18,780 bases of DNA from Pseudomonadaceae bacterium UBA5811 (GCA_002417905.1 DIDB01000040.1:1-18780), one strand, 5' to 3'. Counted from the first letter of the stretch, positions 7,288 through 16,105 are shown. Translations and numbers: made by a program. Notes: a model not told the origin generated them from the letters alone.

Positions 7288-8757
7288 ATGAATACTTCGC
7301 CTGTTGCTGCCCTGCGCGCCAACCTTCTGGCCGGTTTGACCTCATCGTTTGCTCTGGTTCCCGAATGCATTGCTTTTGCCCTGGTTGCCCAGCTGAATCC
7401 ATTGATGGGCTTGTATGGCGCTTTTATTATCTGCACCCTGACAGCCCTGCTAGGTGGCCGGCCCGGGATGATTTCAGGGGCCGCTGGCTCCATGGCGGTA
7501 GTCATTGTGGCGCTGGTCGGCCGTTATGGCATCAGTTACCTGCTGGCTACCGTGATGCTGGGTGGCCTGCTGATGCTGCTGTTTGGAATTTTTCGGCTGG
7601 GCAAACTGATCCGCATGGTCCCTCACCCGGTCATGCTGGGCTTTGTCAACGGGCTGGCCATTGTGATTGCCCTGGCTCAGCTGGAGCATTTTAAACAGGT
7701 TGCCCCGGATGGCAGTGCGCAATGGCTGCAGGGGACATCACTATGGATGATGCTGGGCCTGGTAGCTCTGACCATGGCCATTGTTTACCTGTTACCCCGC
7801 TTTACCCGGGCTGTACCGCCTGCGCTGGTGGCAATTGTCAGCATCGGTCTGCTGGTTGCGGGGCTCGGGCTTCCAGTCCGGACGCTAGGTGACATGGCAG
7901 ATATTGCCGGTGGCCTGCCTGCATTCAGGCTGCCAGACACTCCATGGACGCTGGAAACCCTGCGAATCATTTTTCCCTATGCGTTTCTGATGGCCATGGT
8001 TGGTTTGCTGGAAACTCTCCTGACCCTGAGTCTGACCGATGAAATCACGGCAAGCCGGGGCGAACCCAATCGCGAATGCCTGGCGCTCGGGCTGGCCAAT
8101 CTGCTGTCCGGGCTCTTTGGAGGAATGGGTGGTTGCGCAATGATTGGCCAGACCATGATTAATCTGACGTCAGGAGGGCGAACCCGACTTTCTGGAATAA
8201 CCAGTGGCATTATGATTTTGCTGTTTGTGCTGTATCTGTCACCCCTGATTGAGCGTATTCCACTGGCCGCACTGGTTGGCGTGATGTTTGTGGTTGCCCA
8301 GCAGACTTTTGCCTGGGCATCCTTGCGAGTAATCCGGCAGATTCCAAAAGCAGATGTTCTGGTTATTTTTGTGGTCACCGTCATTACGGTGTTAACTGAT
8401 CTGGCTACTGCAGTGTTCTGTGGCGTGGTGATCGCAGCACTCAACTTTGCCTGGCAGCATGCCCATGATCTGCAGGCTGAAAATATTCAGGATGAACAGG
8501 GCCATAAAACCTATTTGCTTAAAGGAACCCTGTTTTTTGCTTCAACCACTGCATTTCTGCAGTTGTTTGATCCGGCTGGCGATCCTGAACAGGTCACCCT
8601 GGATTGCTCTGCCCTTAAATTTACTGACTATTCAGCCATTATGGCGTTAAAAACGCTAAGGGAGCGTTATGTAAAAGCCGGCAAACTGCTGCGGGTTATC
8701 CATTTATCAGAACAGTGCCGGCAACTGCTCCGCAGTACGGGCCATCCTTCGCACTAA
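7288..8757 (+). CDS. SulP family inorganic anion transporter with C-terminal STAS domain
   Basis: Inner-membrane anion transporter of 489 residues. Residues from about 10 to 395 are a series of hydrophobic helices, starting with a SulP-type first segment (LLAGLTSSFALVPECIAFA) and including a GLLETLLTL helix and the GGCAMIGQTMINLTSGG loop typical of the family core. The C-terminus (about residues 405-489) is a short STAS domain with the LDCSALKFTDYSA strand-loop-helix. Substrates in the family include sulfate, bicarbonate and C4-dicarboxylates; nothing here decides among them. It reads away from the nadK cluster and converges with the rhodanese gene, with 4 nt between their stop codons and no terminator visible. 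No Shine-Dalgarno sequence precedes the ATG, and an in-frame TAG at 7246 with no ATG between leaves no better upstream start. Confidence 0.93.
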   Translation: MNTSPVAALRANLLAGLTSSFALVPECIAFALVAQLNPLMGLYGAFIICTLTALLGGRPGMISGAAGSMAVVIVALVGRYGISYLLATVMLGGLLMLLFGIFRLGKLIRMVPHPVMLGFVNGLAIVIALAQLEHFKQVAPDGSAQWLQGTSLWMMLGLVALTMAIVYLLPRFTRAVPPALVAIVSIGLLVAGLGLPVRTLGDMADIAGGLPAFRLPDTPWTLETLRIIFPYAFLMAMVGLLETLLTLSLTDEITASRGEPNRECLALGLANLLSGLFGGMGGCAMIGQTMINLTSGGRTRLSGITSGIMILLFVLYLSPLIERIPLAALVGVMFVVAQQTFAWASLRVIRQIPKADVLVIFVVTVITVLTDLATAVFCGVVIAALNFAWQHAHDLQAENIQDEQGHKTYLLKGTLFFASTTAFLQLFDPAGDPEQVTLDCSALKFTDYSAIMALKTLRERYVKAGKLLRVIHLSEQCRQLLRSTGHPSH

Positions 8758-8761
8758 ATAC

Positions 8762-9292
8762 TCAGGTGTCGTTGTTGCGGTTCCATGGCATTCTGGCCAG
8801 CAATTTGGCCATGCCACACCAGCCACTGATACCGGCAAACAGCAGCCCTACCCCGATAAATCCGGGGATCAGGAAATATCCATTGGACAGGCCATAACCA
8901 AGACTGACTCCCAGCAAAATCAGACTGCCGGCAGTGATTTGCACTTGCCGCATGATTGGTAGTGGTTGCTTGGCATTTTTTTCGACAGGCAGCCCGGCTT
9001 TTTTCCAAGCATTCAACCCACCTTCAAGTAGGTAAATGTTGGCGTCACTCAGACTGGCCAGTCTGCTGGCAGACTGGGTAGAACGCATTCCGGACTGGCA
9101 GTAAAAGATAATTTCGTTGGGATCAGCAGGCAGGTCTTCTTTTTGCTGTATGTGAGAAAGTGGTATTGATTTTGCATCCGTAATGTGTTCGTAATTGTAT
9201 TCTTCTGGCTCCCGGATATCGACTAGGAGAATGTTGTTTTTGTTGAGTAGGTTTTTGGTTTGGGTTGGGTTTAGGTTTGTTGGAGTTTTCAT
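8762..9292 (-). CDS. YgaP-like membrane-anchored rhodanese
   Basis: Single-domain rhodanese followed by a two-helix membrane tail, 176 residues, the same architecture and length as E. coli YgaP (174). Such proteins transfer sulfane sulfur to an acceptor through a persulfide. The rhodanese domain covers about residues 1-105, with DIREPEEY at 25-32 and the active-site loop CQSGMRS at 65-71 (C65 nucleophile). The tail from about 112 (PIMRQVQITAG) matches the DUF2892-type segment, with hydrophobic stretches near 118-134 and 138-155 and a terminal cysteine (C159). The 5' part is unusually AT-rich, and its first five leucines are CTA or CTC rather than the CTG used by its neighbours. The ATG is preceded by a distant AGG. 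A TATAAC on the minus strand near 9321-9316 could be its -10 box. It is separated from prpF by a probable terminator. Confidence 0.93.
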   Translation of the reverse strand: MKTPTNLNPTQTKNLLNKNNILLVDIREPEEYNYEHITDAKSIPLSHIQQKEDLPADPNEIIFYCQSGMRSTQSASRLASLSDANIYLLEGGLNAWKKAGLPVEKNAKQPLPIMRQVQITAGSLILLGVSLGYGLSNGYFLIPGFIGVGLLFAGISGWCGMAKLLARMPWNRNNDT

Positions 9293-9336
9293 CTTTTGAA
9301 CCTATAATTTATGATGTTATAAATCTTGGAGCAAAG

Positions 9337-9360
9337 GCACCCGGGATCAACCCGGGTTGC
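9337..9360 (-). terminator. Probable terminator of the prp operon
   Basis: An inverted repeat ACCCGGG / CCCGGGT with a 5-nt ATCAA loop extends to a GGCA/TGCC base with one bulged T. It lies 11 nt past the prpF stop on the minus strand. In the direction of transcription the stem is followed by TTTGCTCC, a weak U-run. The position at the end of the operon and before the rhodanese gene fits a rho-independent or attenuating terminator. Confidence 0.6.
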
Positions 9361-9371
9361 CTGTTTCAGGA

Positions 9372-10550
9372 TCAAAGTGCGTTGGCAGGAATCCTGACCC
9401 AGCCTTCCATCAGGACACGGGCGCTACGACTCATGACCGCTTTTGTTGCGGTCCATTCACCATCAACCTGGCGGGCAGCGGCACCCACCCTGAGGGTGCC
9501 GGATGGATGACCAAAGGTCACTGCTTCCCGCTCCCCTCCCCCTGCTGCCAGGTTAACCAGTGTCCCCGGTACGGCGGCTGCCGTAGCAATGGCTACGGAA
9601 GCCGTGCCCATCATGGCGTGGTGCAGTTTGCCCATGGACAGGGCCCGTACCAGCACATCAATATCACTGGCCCGAATTTCCTTGCCACTGGAAGCCACAT
9701 AGTCTGCAGGTGGCGCCACAAAAGCAATCTTGGGCGTATGCTGGCGGCCTGCGGCTTCGGCAATGTCCGAAATCAGGCCCATTTTCAGCGCACCATAAGC
9801 CCGGATGGTTTCAAAGCGGGCCAGCGCCTCTGCATCCGTATTGATGTCTTTCTGCAGCTCGGTACCGGTATAACCGATATCGGCGGCATTGACGAAAATG
9901 GTCGGGATTCCGGAATTGATCATGGTGGCCCTGAAGGTCCCTACTCCAGGCACCTCCAGATCATCCACCACATGACCCGTGGGAAACATGGAGCCTTCGC
10001 CATCGGCCGGGTCCATGAATTCGATCACCACTTCAGCAGCCGGAAAAGTCACACCATCCAGCTCAAAATCACCTGTTTCCTGCACTTCACCCGCTGTCAC
10101 CGGGACATGAGCGATAATGGTTTTGCTGATGTTTTTCTGCCAGATCCGTACCGTACAGATACCATCCCGTGGTATCCGGGCCGGGTCAACCAGTCCCTTG
10201 CTGATCGCAAAGGCACCAACCGCTGCGGTCAGGTTGCCACAATTGCCGGACCAGTCCACAAACGCCTTGTTGATGGCGACCTGGCCAAACAGATAATCCA
10301 CATCGTGATCCGGCTGTTCGCTTTTAGCGAGAATTACCGTTTTTGAGGTAGAAGAGGTGGCTCCGCCCATGCCATCAATCTGCTGGCCATAGGGATCAGG
10401 GCTGCCGATAACCCGAAGCAGCAACCGGTCACGGGCTTCACCCGGAACCTGGCAGGCTTCAGGCAGATCCCTGAGACTGAAAAAAACACCCTTGCTGGTG
10501 CCGCCCCGCATATAGGTGGCCGGCACTTTAATCTGGGGAAGATGCGTCAT
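9372..10550 (-). CDS. prpF: 2-methylaconitate isomerase (AcnD-accessory protein)
   Basis: Isomerises the 2-methylaconitate product of AcnD (trans to cis) so that a hydratase can convert it to 2-methylisocitrate in the methylcitrate cycle. The 392-residue length is normal. The diaminopimelate-epimerase-like fold shows the family signatures MRGGTSKG at 14-21, GATSSTSKT at 63-71 with catalytic-type K70, and SGNCGN at 101-106 with C104; these match the lysine and cysteine described in the Shewanella enzyme. A later MGKLHHAMMGT segment is also typical of PrpF. The start has a GAGGAG ribosome site 8 nt upstream (10559-10564). It is the last gene of the operon and follows acnD after an 88-nt spacer that contains two inverted repeats. 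A hairpin follows its stop. Confidence 0.97.
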   Translation of the reverse strand: MTHLPQIKVPATYMRGGTSKGVFFSLRDLPEACQVPGEARDRLLLRVIGSPDPYGQQIDGMGGATSSTSKTVILAKSEQPDHDVDYLFGQVAINKAFVDWSGNCGNLTAAVGAFAISKGLVDPARIPRDGICTVRIWQKNISKTIIAHVPVTAGEVQETGDFELDGVTFPAAEVVIEFMDPADGEGSMFPTGHVVDDLEVPGVGTFRATMINSGIPTIFVNAADIGYTGTELQKDINTDAEALARFETIRAYGALKMGLISDIAEAAGRQHTPKIAFVAPPADYVASSGKEIRASDIDVLVRALSMGKLHHAMMGTASVAIATAAAVPGTLVNLAAGGGEREAVTFGHPSGTLRVGAAARQVDGEWTATKAVMSRSARVLMEGWVRIPANAL

Positions 10551-10571
10551 AAGTGATGCTCCTCACGCAAG

Positions 10572-10591
10572 GGAGCTGCCGGAGCAGCTCC
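10572..10591. repeat. Intra-operon hairpin, acnD-prpF spacer
   Basis: Perfect 8-bp stem GGAGCTGC / GCAGCTCC around a CGGA tetraloop, 21 bp upstream of the prpF start. No U-run follows it in the direction of transcription, so it is not a simple terminator. It could be a REP-like element, or an mRNA processing or stability element that sets prpF output relative to acnD. Confidence 0.6.
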
Positions 10592-10613
10592 GGACCGAAT
10601 CAGAAGGCACGGC

Positions 10614-10625
10614 CTCCGGCCGGAG
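10614..10625. repeat. 12-bp palindrome in the acnD-prpF spacer
   Basis: CTCCGGCCGGAG is a perfect palindrome 13 bp after the acnD stop codon. With the hairpin at 10572-10591 it makes the 88-nt spacer unusually rich in inverted repeats. Confidence 0.5.
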
Positions 10626-10638
10626 ACCATGCACGGGG

Positions 10639-13245
10639 TCAGGCCTGACCGAGGAAGTCCTTGGCAAAGCGCTGCAGCACCCCGCCCGCCTTGTACACAT
10701 TGACCTCGGCGGCTGTGTCCAGACGACAGGTTACCGGAACCTTGACCACCTCACCGTTTTTGCGGTGAACGACCAGTGTCAGATCGCAGCGCGGAGACAG
10801 CTCACCTTCAATGTCATAGGTTTCACTGCCATCCAGGCCAAGCGTCAGACGGGTAGCGCCCGGCTTGAACTCCACCGGCAGCACACCCATGCCCACCAGG
10901 TTGGTACGGTGAATCCGCTCGAAGCCTTCGGCAACGATCACTTCCACACCCGCCAGACGGACGCCTTTGGCAGCCCAGTCACGGGATGAGCCCTGACCAT
11001 AGTCAGCCCCCGCCACAATGATCAGGTTCTGCTTGCGGTTCATGTAGGTTTCAATCACTTCCCACATGCGCATGATCTTGCCTTCCGGCTCCAGCCGGGC
11101 CAGCGAGCCCTGAATCACCTCACCCTTGTCGTCACGGCACATTTCATTGAGCAGCTTCGGGTTGGCCAGCGTGGCCCGCTGGGCGGTAAGGTGGTCGCCC
11201 CGGTGTGTGGCGTAGGAGTTGAAGTCTTCCTCGGGCAGGCCCATTTTCGCCAGGTACTCACCCGCCGCGCTGTCAAGCAGAATGGCGTTGGAAGGCGACA
11301 GGTGATCGGTGGTGATGTTGTCACCCAGTACGGCCAGCGGCAGCATGCCTTTCAGGGTCCGCTCACCCGCCAGTGCACCCTCCCAGTAGGGGGGGCGGCG
11401 GATATAGGTAGACATCGGCCGCCACTCATATAGCGGGCTCTTGGCCTCTTCCACAGTTCCCAGATCAAACATCGGCAGGTAAACCTGCTTGAACTGCTCC
11501 GGCTTGACGCAGGAAGCCACAATGGCGTCGATTTCCTCGTCGCTCGGCCACAGGTCTTTCAGGGTAATGGCCTTGCCAGCCTTGTCATAACCGAGCGTAT
11601 CCTGCTCGATATCAAAGCGTACGGTACCAGCAATGGCATATGCCACAACCAGTGGCGGCGAAGCCAGGAACGCCTGCTTGGCATAGGGATGGATCCGGCC
11701 GTCAAAGTTGCGGTTACCGGACAGCACTGCCGTGGCATAAAGGTCACGGTCGATAATTTCCTGCTGGATTTCCGGATCCAGTGCACCGGACATGCCGTTA
11801 CAGGTAGTGCAGGCATAAGCCACGATGCCAAAGCCCAGTTTTTCCAGCTCGCCCAGCAGGCCGGCGGCTTCCAGATACAGTCTGGCCACCTTGGAACCCG
11901 GTGCAAACGAGGTTTTGACCCACGGTTTGCGGACCAGGCCCAGCTCATTGGCTTTTTTGGCCAGCAGCGCCGCTGCAACCACGTTGCGCGGATTGGACGT
12001 GTTGGTGCAGCTGGTGATGGCCGCGATAATCACTGCACCATCCGGCAGCTCACCCTTGGCCTCTTCAGCCCGGGCCTCTGCCAGCTTGCCCTCATCAGCA
12101 ATACCACGCTCATGCAGGGCACTGGTCGGCAACCGGCGATGCGGGTTGGACGGACCGGCCATATTGCGGACAACAGTAGACAGGTCAAATGTCAGGACCC
12201 GCTCATATTCAGCCGCTTTCAGGGCATCTGCCCACAGGCCGGTGGTTTTGGCATAGTTCTCGACCAGCGCCACCTGCTCTGGCTCACGGCCGGTCAGTTT
12301 CAGGTAGTCAATGGTCTGCTGGTCGATATAGAACATGGCCGCCGTAGCGCCATATTCCGGGCACATGTTGGAGATGGTTGCACGGTCTCCAATGGACAGG
12401 CTATCCGCTCCTTCACCAAAAAACTCAACATAAGCACCCACCACCCGTTCCTTGCGCAGGAACTCGGTCAGGGCCAGTACAATATCGGTAGCGGTAATGC
12501 CCGGCTTGCGTTTGCCGGTCAGCTTGACACCAACGATATCGGGCAGGCGCATCATCGACGGATGGCCCAGCATGACCGTTTCAGCTTCCAGACCGCCCAC
12601 ACCGATGGCAATCACTCCGAGTGCATCAACGTGCGGAGTGTGCGAGTCCGTGCCCACGCAGGTATCCGGGAAGGCCACACCAGCCCGGGACTGGATTACC
12701 GGCGACATCTTCTCCAGGTTGATCTGGTGCATGATGCCGTTACCGGCCGGAATCACGTCGACATTTTTGAATGCGGTCTTGGTCCACTCGATAAAGTGGA
12801 AGCGGTCTTCGTTGCGGCGGTCTTCAATGGCCCGGTTCTTGGCGAAGGCGTCCGGATCGTAACCACCGAACTCCACGGCCAGCGAGTGGTCGACAATCAG
12901 CTGGGTTGGCACCACCGGATTGACCTTGGCCGGATCACCACCCTGGTCAGCAATAGCGTCACGCAGACCTGCCAGGTCAACCAGTGCAGTCTGGCCCAGA
13001 ATGTCATGGCAGACGACCCGGGCCGGATACCATGGGAAATCCAGATCCCGCTTGCCTTCAATGATCTGCTTCAGGGAGGCCGTCAGCGCCTCGGGCTCGC
13101 AGCGACGGACCAGCTGCTCGGCCAGTACGCGGGAAGTATAGGGCAGCCGGTCGTAGGCGCCGGGCTGGATGGCCTCAACCGCTTCACGGGTATCAAAGTA
13201 ATCCAGCGAAGTACCGGGCAGGGATTTGCGATACTGGGTATTCAT
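10639..13245 (-). CDS. acnD: Fe/S-dependent 2-methylcitrate dehydratase (AcnD)
   Basis: Aconitase-superfamily enzyme that dehydrates 2-methylcitrate to 2-methylaconitate; it works with PrpF and replaces PrpD. From the ATG at 13245 it has 868 residues, the expected size. The [4Fe-4S] ligands are C413 in the SCTNTSNP motif and C479 and C482 in the ACTTCNGMSG motif. Substrate-loop elements VGTDSHTPH (197-205) and the C-terminal swivel domain with GSSRDWAAKG are present. The frame is open to 13374, but that extension lies inside prpC and is not family-like. The chosen ATG comes one base after the prpC stop (TAA C ATG), so the two genes are tightly coupled. Acn-type enzymes such as AcnA are similar; the placement between prpC and prpF settles the assignment to AcnD. 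Confidence 0.96.
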   Translation of the reverse strand: MNTQYRKSLPGTSLDYFDTREAVEAIQPGAYDRLPYTSRVLAEQLVRRCEPEALTASLKQIIEGKRDLDFPWYPARVVCHDILGQTALVDLAGLRDAIADQGGDPAKVNPVVPTQLIVDHSLAVEFGGYDPDAFAKNRAIEDRRNEDRFHFIEWTKTAFKNVDVIPAGNGIMHQINLEKMSPVIQSRAGVAFPDTCVGTDSHTPHVDALGVIAIGVGGLEAETVMLGHPSMMRLPDIVGVKLTGKRKPGITATDIVLALTEFLRKERVVGAYVEFFGEGADSLSIGDRATISNMCPEYGATAAMFYIDQQTIDYLKLTGREPEQVALVENYAKTTGLWADALKAAEYERVLTFDLSTVVRNMAGPSNPHRRLPTSALHERGIADEGKLAEARAEEAKGELPDGAVIIAAITSCTNTSNPRNVVAAALLAKKANELGLVRKPWVKTSFAPGSKVARLYLEAAGLLGELEKLGFGIVAYACTTCNGMSGALDPEIQQEIIDRDLYATAVLSGNRNFDGRIHPYAKQAFLASPPLVVAYAIAGTVRFDIEQDTLGYDKAGKAITLKDLWPSDEEIDAIVASCVKPEQFKQVYLPMFDLGTVEEAKSPLYEWRPMSTYIRRPPYWEGALAGERTLKGMLPLAVLGDNITTDHLSPSNAILLDSAAGEYLAKMGLPEEDFNSYATHRGDHLTAQRATLANPKLLNEMCRDDKGEVIQGSLARLEPEGKIMRMWEVIETYMNRKQNLIIVAGADYGQGSSRDWAAKGVRLAGVEVIVAEGFERIHRTNLVGMGVLPVEFKPGATRLTLGLDGSETYDIEGELSPRCDLTLVVHRKNGEVVKVPVTCRLDTAAEVNVYKAGGVLQRFAKDFLGQA

Positions 13246-13246
13246 G

Positions 13247-14413
13247 TTACTGGCGCTCCCGGAGCGGGACGAACTTGAGGTTTTCCGGGCCAACATAGTT
13301 GGCGCTCGGACGGATGATCTTGCCGTCAACACGCTGCTCGATAACGTGCGACGACCAGCCGGAAGTCCGGGCAATCACGAACAGCGGGGTGAACATGGCA
13401 GTGGGCACGCCCATCATGTGGTAGCTGACGGCACTGAACCAGTCGAGGTTGGGGAACATCTTCTTGATTTCCCACATCACGCTCTCAAGCCGTTCAGCAA
13501 TGTCGTACATCTTGGTATTGTTCTGCTCGACGCTCAGCTCGCGGGCCACTTCCTTGATGACCTTGTTGCGCGGGTCGGCAACGGTATACACCGGATGGCC
13601 AAAGCCGATAACCACTTCCTTGCGCTCAACGCGGGCGCGGATATCCGCCTCGGCCTCTTCCGGATTGTCGTAACGCTTCTGGATCTCGAAAGCCACCTCG
13701 TTGGCACCGCCGTGCTTGGGACCGCGCAGCGCGCCGATCGAGCCGGTGATGCAGGAGTACATGTCCGAGCCGGTGCCAGCAATCACCCGGGAGGTGAAGG
13801 TCGAAGCATTGAACTCATGCTCCGCGTAGAGGATCAGCGAGGTATGCATGGCCCGTACCCAGGAGTCCCGGGGGGCAACACCGTGCAGCAGGTGCAGGAA
13901 GTGACCACCGATGGAGTCATCGTCGGTTTCCACTTCAATGCGCTTGCCGTTGTGGCTGAAGTGATACCAGTACAGCAGCATGGAACCCAGGCAGGCCATC
14001 AGCTTATCGGCAATATCACGGGCACCCGGATGGTTATGATCGTCTTTTTCCGGCGACAGGCAGCCGAGCACGGATACGCCCGTACGCATTACGTCCATCG
14101 GGTGAGCCGAAGGCGGCAACTGCTCAAGAGCCGCTTTTACACCAGCCGGCAGGCCACGCAGGGACTTGAGCCTGGCCTTGTAACCGGCCAGTTCGGAAAC
14201 GGTCGGCAGTTTGCCATGCACCAGCAGGTGGGCGATTTCTTCAAATTCGCAGGTAGTGGCAACATCAAGAATGTCATAGCCACGGTAGTGCAGGTCGTTA
14301 CCGCTGCGGCCCACGGTACACAGAGCGGTATTGCCGGCGGCAGTACCGCTCAGGGCTACGGATTTTTTGGGTTTGAAGCCGGGGGCTTGGGTGGTTTCGC
14401 CGGTCGTGCTCAT
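13247..14413 (-). CDS. prpC: 2-methylcitrate synthase
   Basis: Condenses propionyl-CoA with oxaloacetate to form 2-methylcitrate and CoA, the first committed step of the cycle. It has 388 residues from the ATG at 14413. Citrate-synthase catalytic residues are visible: H234 in the KHGGANE motif, H273 in GFGHPVY and D324 in the LDWFSAV motif, with substrate histidine H199 in AEHEFNAST. An in-frame ATG seven codons upstream (14434) exists, but it has a poor ribosome site. The 14413 ATG has GAGGA about 11 nt ahead and gives the usual N-terminus. The short length and absence of the N-terminal extension of type I citrate synthases fit PrpC. It is separated from prpB by a 76-nt spacer with a strong hairpin, and from acnD by one base. 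Confidence 0.96.
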   Translation of the reverse strand: MSTTGETTQAPGFKPKKSVALSGTAAGNTALCTVGRSGNDLHYRGYDILDVATTCEFEEIAHLLVHGKLPTVSELAGYKARLKSLRGLPAGVKAALEQLPPSAHPMDVMRTGVSVLGCLSPEKDDHNHPGARDIADKLMACLGSMLLYWYHFSHNGKRIEVETDDDSIGGHFLHLLHGVAPRDSWVRAMHTSLILYAEHEFNASTFTSRVIAGTGSDMYSCITGSIGALRGPKHGGANEVAFEIQKRYDNPEEAEADIRARVERKEVVIGFGHPVYTVADPRNKVIKEVARELSVEQNNTKMYDIAERLESVMWEIKKMFPNLDWFSAVSYHMMGVPTAMFTPLFVIARTSGWSSHVIEQRVDGKIIRPSANYVGPENLKFVPLRERQ

Positions 14414-14460
14414 CTGGGGTATATCCTCATCCAATCCGGTTGCTTGTCAGTTTTTTCCAC

Positions 14461-14481
14461 CGGCTGCGCGATGCGCAGCCG
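14461..14481. repeat. Strong hairpin in the prpB-prpC spacer
   Basis: Perfect 9-bp stem CGGCTGCGC / GCGCAGCCG with a 3-nt loop, 8 bp past the prpB stop. In the direction of transcription it is followed by GTGG and a run of six A, not U, so it should not terminate efficiently. Such structures often protect the 3' end of the upstream message and so raise prpB relative to prpC; that role here is inference. Confidence 0.65.
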
Positions 14482-14489
14482 ACGTCCGG

Positions 14490-15377
14490 TTACTTCTTGC
14501 CTGCCGCGAACAGGGCGTCGAGCTTCTGCTCGAAAGCATGGTAACCAATGCGATCGTACAGCTCGGTGCGGGTCTGCATCAGGTCAATGACTTCTTTCTG
14601 GTGGCCATCACGGCGGATCGCGGTATACACCGCTTCAGCCGCCTTGTTGGCAGCCCGGAAGGCAGATAGCGGATAAAGCTGGATGGCCACGCCAACCGAG
14701 GCCAGCTCTTCCCGCGAGAACAGCGGCGTTGCGCCAAACTCGGTGATATTGGCCAGCACCGGCACATTCAGGGCTTCAACAAAACGCTTGTAGGTCGGCA
14801 GGTCATAAGCCGCCTCGGCAAAGATGCCATCCGCGCCAGCCTCAACATAACGCTGGCAGCGCTCGATGGCCGCATCCACACCCTCCGCCTGAATGGCATC
14901 CGTGCGGGCAATCAGGAAAAAGTCCGGATCCGTCTTGGCCCCGGCAGCCGCCCGAACGCGATCAGCCATTTCTTCGCAGGAAACGATTTCCTTGCCCGGA
15001 CGGTGGCCACAACGCTTGGCACCCACCTGGTCTTCAATATGAGCCGCTGCGGCACCAGCCTTGATCAGGCTTTTAACGGTACGCTCAATGTTGAAAGCGC
15101 TCGGCCCGAAACCGGTATCGATGTCCACCAGCAACGGCAGGTCGCAAACATCAGTGATACGACGCACGTCGGTGAGCACATCATCCAGGGTGTTGATGCC
15201 CAGATCCGGCAGGCCCAGCGAGCCGGCAGCCACACCACCACCGGACAGGTAGATCGCCTTGAAGCCGGCGCGTTTGGCCAGCAGCGCATGGTTGGCGTTG
15301 ATGGCACCAATCACCTGCAGCGGATGCTCGTTGGCGATGGCTTCGCGGAACAGCTGGCCAGGAGTCTTCTTGGTCAT
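14490..15377 (-). CDS. prpB: 2-methylisocitrate lyase
   Basis: Cleaves 2-methylisocitrate to pyruvate and succinate, the last step of the methylcitrate cycle. The 295-residue length is standard. The isocitrate-lyase superfamily signature KRCGH lies at 121-125 with the catalytic C123. Metal-binding aspartates D85 and D87 sit in [10 protein letters not shown]. Further family elements are [14 protein letters not shown] (45-58), IARTDA and the NITEFGATP segment that distinguishes PrpB-type lyases. A GAGG ribosome site 6 nt before the ATG overlaps the stop region of the upstream gntR gene, with 8 nt between the genes, so synthesis is coupled to the regulator. Confidence 0.97.
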   Translation of the reverse strand: MTKKTPGQLFREAIANEHPLQVIGAINANHALLAKRAGFKAIYLSGGGVAAGSLGLPDLGINTLDDVLTDVRRITDVCDLPLLVDIDTGFGPSAFNIERTVKSLIKAGAAAAHIEDQVGAKRCGHRPGKEIVSCEEMADRVRAAAGAKTDPDFFLIARTDAIQAEGVDAAIERCQRYVEAGADGIFAEAAYDLPTYKRFVEALNVPVLANITEFGATPLFSREELASVGVAIQLYPLSAFRAANKAAEAVYTAIRRDGHQKEVIDLMQTRTELYDRIGYHAFEQKLDALFAAGKK

Positions 15378-15385
15378 GACTTACC

Positions 15386-16102
15386 TCATTGCGTGGTGTT
15401 CTGGGGAACGGGTGCGCCATCAAAACGGCGCGCGATAGTGCATTTTGATGCCGCGATATGCCGCCGCATCAGCAGCTCGGCCAGCTCGCCGTCTCGCTCG
15501 GCGATGGCATCCAGAATGCGATGATGCTCCTGGAACGCCTGACGGGGCCGGTTGGGTGTTGCAGAATTCTGGATACGGTACATGCGTACCAGCTGATAGA
15601 GCTCGTCGCAGAGCATTTTGGCCAAGGTGCTGTTACCACAACCCCGGATGATCCGGTAGTGAAAGTCAAAATCCCCTTCCTGCTGGTAATAACCCACTCC
15701 GGCCTGAAACGCAGCATCCCGCTCATGGGTATCCAGTACCCGGCGCAGCTCGTCGATTTCAGCAACCGGCATCCGGGTCGCAGCCAGCCGACAGGCCATC
15801 CCTTCCAGGGATTCACGGATTTCATAGAGCTCAATCAGCTCGGCCTGAGACAACGAGACCACCCTGGCGCCCACATGGGGCACCCGCACCAGCAACCGCT
15901 GGCCCTCCAGACGGTGAATGGCCTCACGTAATGGTCCCCGGCTGATGCCATAAGTTTTGGCCAGTTCCGGCTCGGAAATCTTGGCCCCGGGCGGAATCTC
16001 GCCCCGCACAATGGCGCCCTGGATCTGCCGGAACACATGTTCGGACAGGGTTCCGCCCTCTTCAACTGGGCTGAACAGCAGCTGATCAGCAACCCGGCTC
16101 AT
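15386..16102 (-). CDS. GntR/FadR-family regulator of the methylcitrate operon (PrpR-like)
   Basis: DNA-binding regulator with an N-terminal winged helix and a C-terminal FCD ligand domain; it is the first gene of the prp operon. In the 238-residue form the helix-turn-helix covers about residues 45-67 (EPELAKTYGISRGPLREAIHR). The FCD domain follows from about 88, with likely metal ligands D144, H148, H193 and H215. The ligand in this family is probably a methylcitrate-cycle intermediate. Two ATGs are possible: 16126 (246 residues) and 16102. I prefer 16102 because the predicted transcription start leaves only about 6 nt before the first, and because the codons between the two ATGs coincide with an operator palindrome. 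Neither has a good ribosome site. It is a different protein from the sigma54-dependent PrpR of E. coli, so no symbol is given. Confidence 0.93.
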   Translation of the reverse strand: MSRVADQLLFSPVEEGGTLSEHVFRQIQGAIVRGEIPPGAKISEPELAKTYGISRGPLREAIHRLEGQRLLVRVPHVGARVVSLSQAELIELYEIRESLEGMACRLAATRMPVAEIDELRRVLDTHERDAAFQAGVGYYQQEGDFDFHYRIIRGCGNSTLAKMLCDELYQLVRMYRIQNSATPNRPRQAFQEHHRILDAIAERDGELAELLMRRHIAASKCTIARRFDGAPVPQNTTQ

Positions 16103-16105
16103 ATT

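Noticed and set aside
8755..8764. Bidirectional terminator between sulP and the rhodanese gene
   Set aside because: Only 4 nt separate the two stop codons and no inverted repeat with a U-run was seen around them.
11689..13278. Long plus-strand open frame of more than 500 codons opposite acnD
   Set aside because: Antisense shadow of a high-GC gene: acnD has all its Fe-S motifs on the other strand, and the plus-strand translation resembles no family.
13246..13374. N-terminal extension of AcnD to 13374
   Set aside because: It lies wholly within prpC and adds a Ser/Arg-rich stretch absent from the family; the ATG one base after the prpC stop gives the normal length.
13226..14590. Plus-strand open frame of about 450 codons opposite prpC
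   Set aside because: Mirror frame of prpC, which has an intact catalytic triad; the antisense product has no recognisable domain or good ribosome site.
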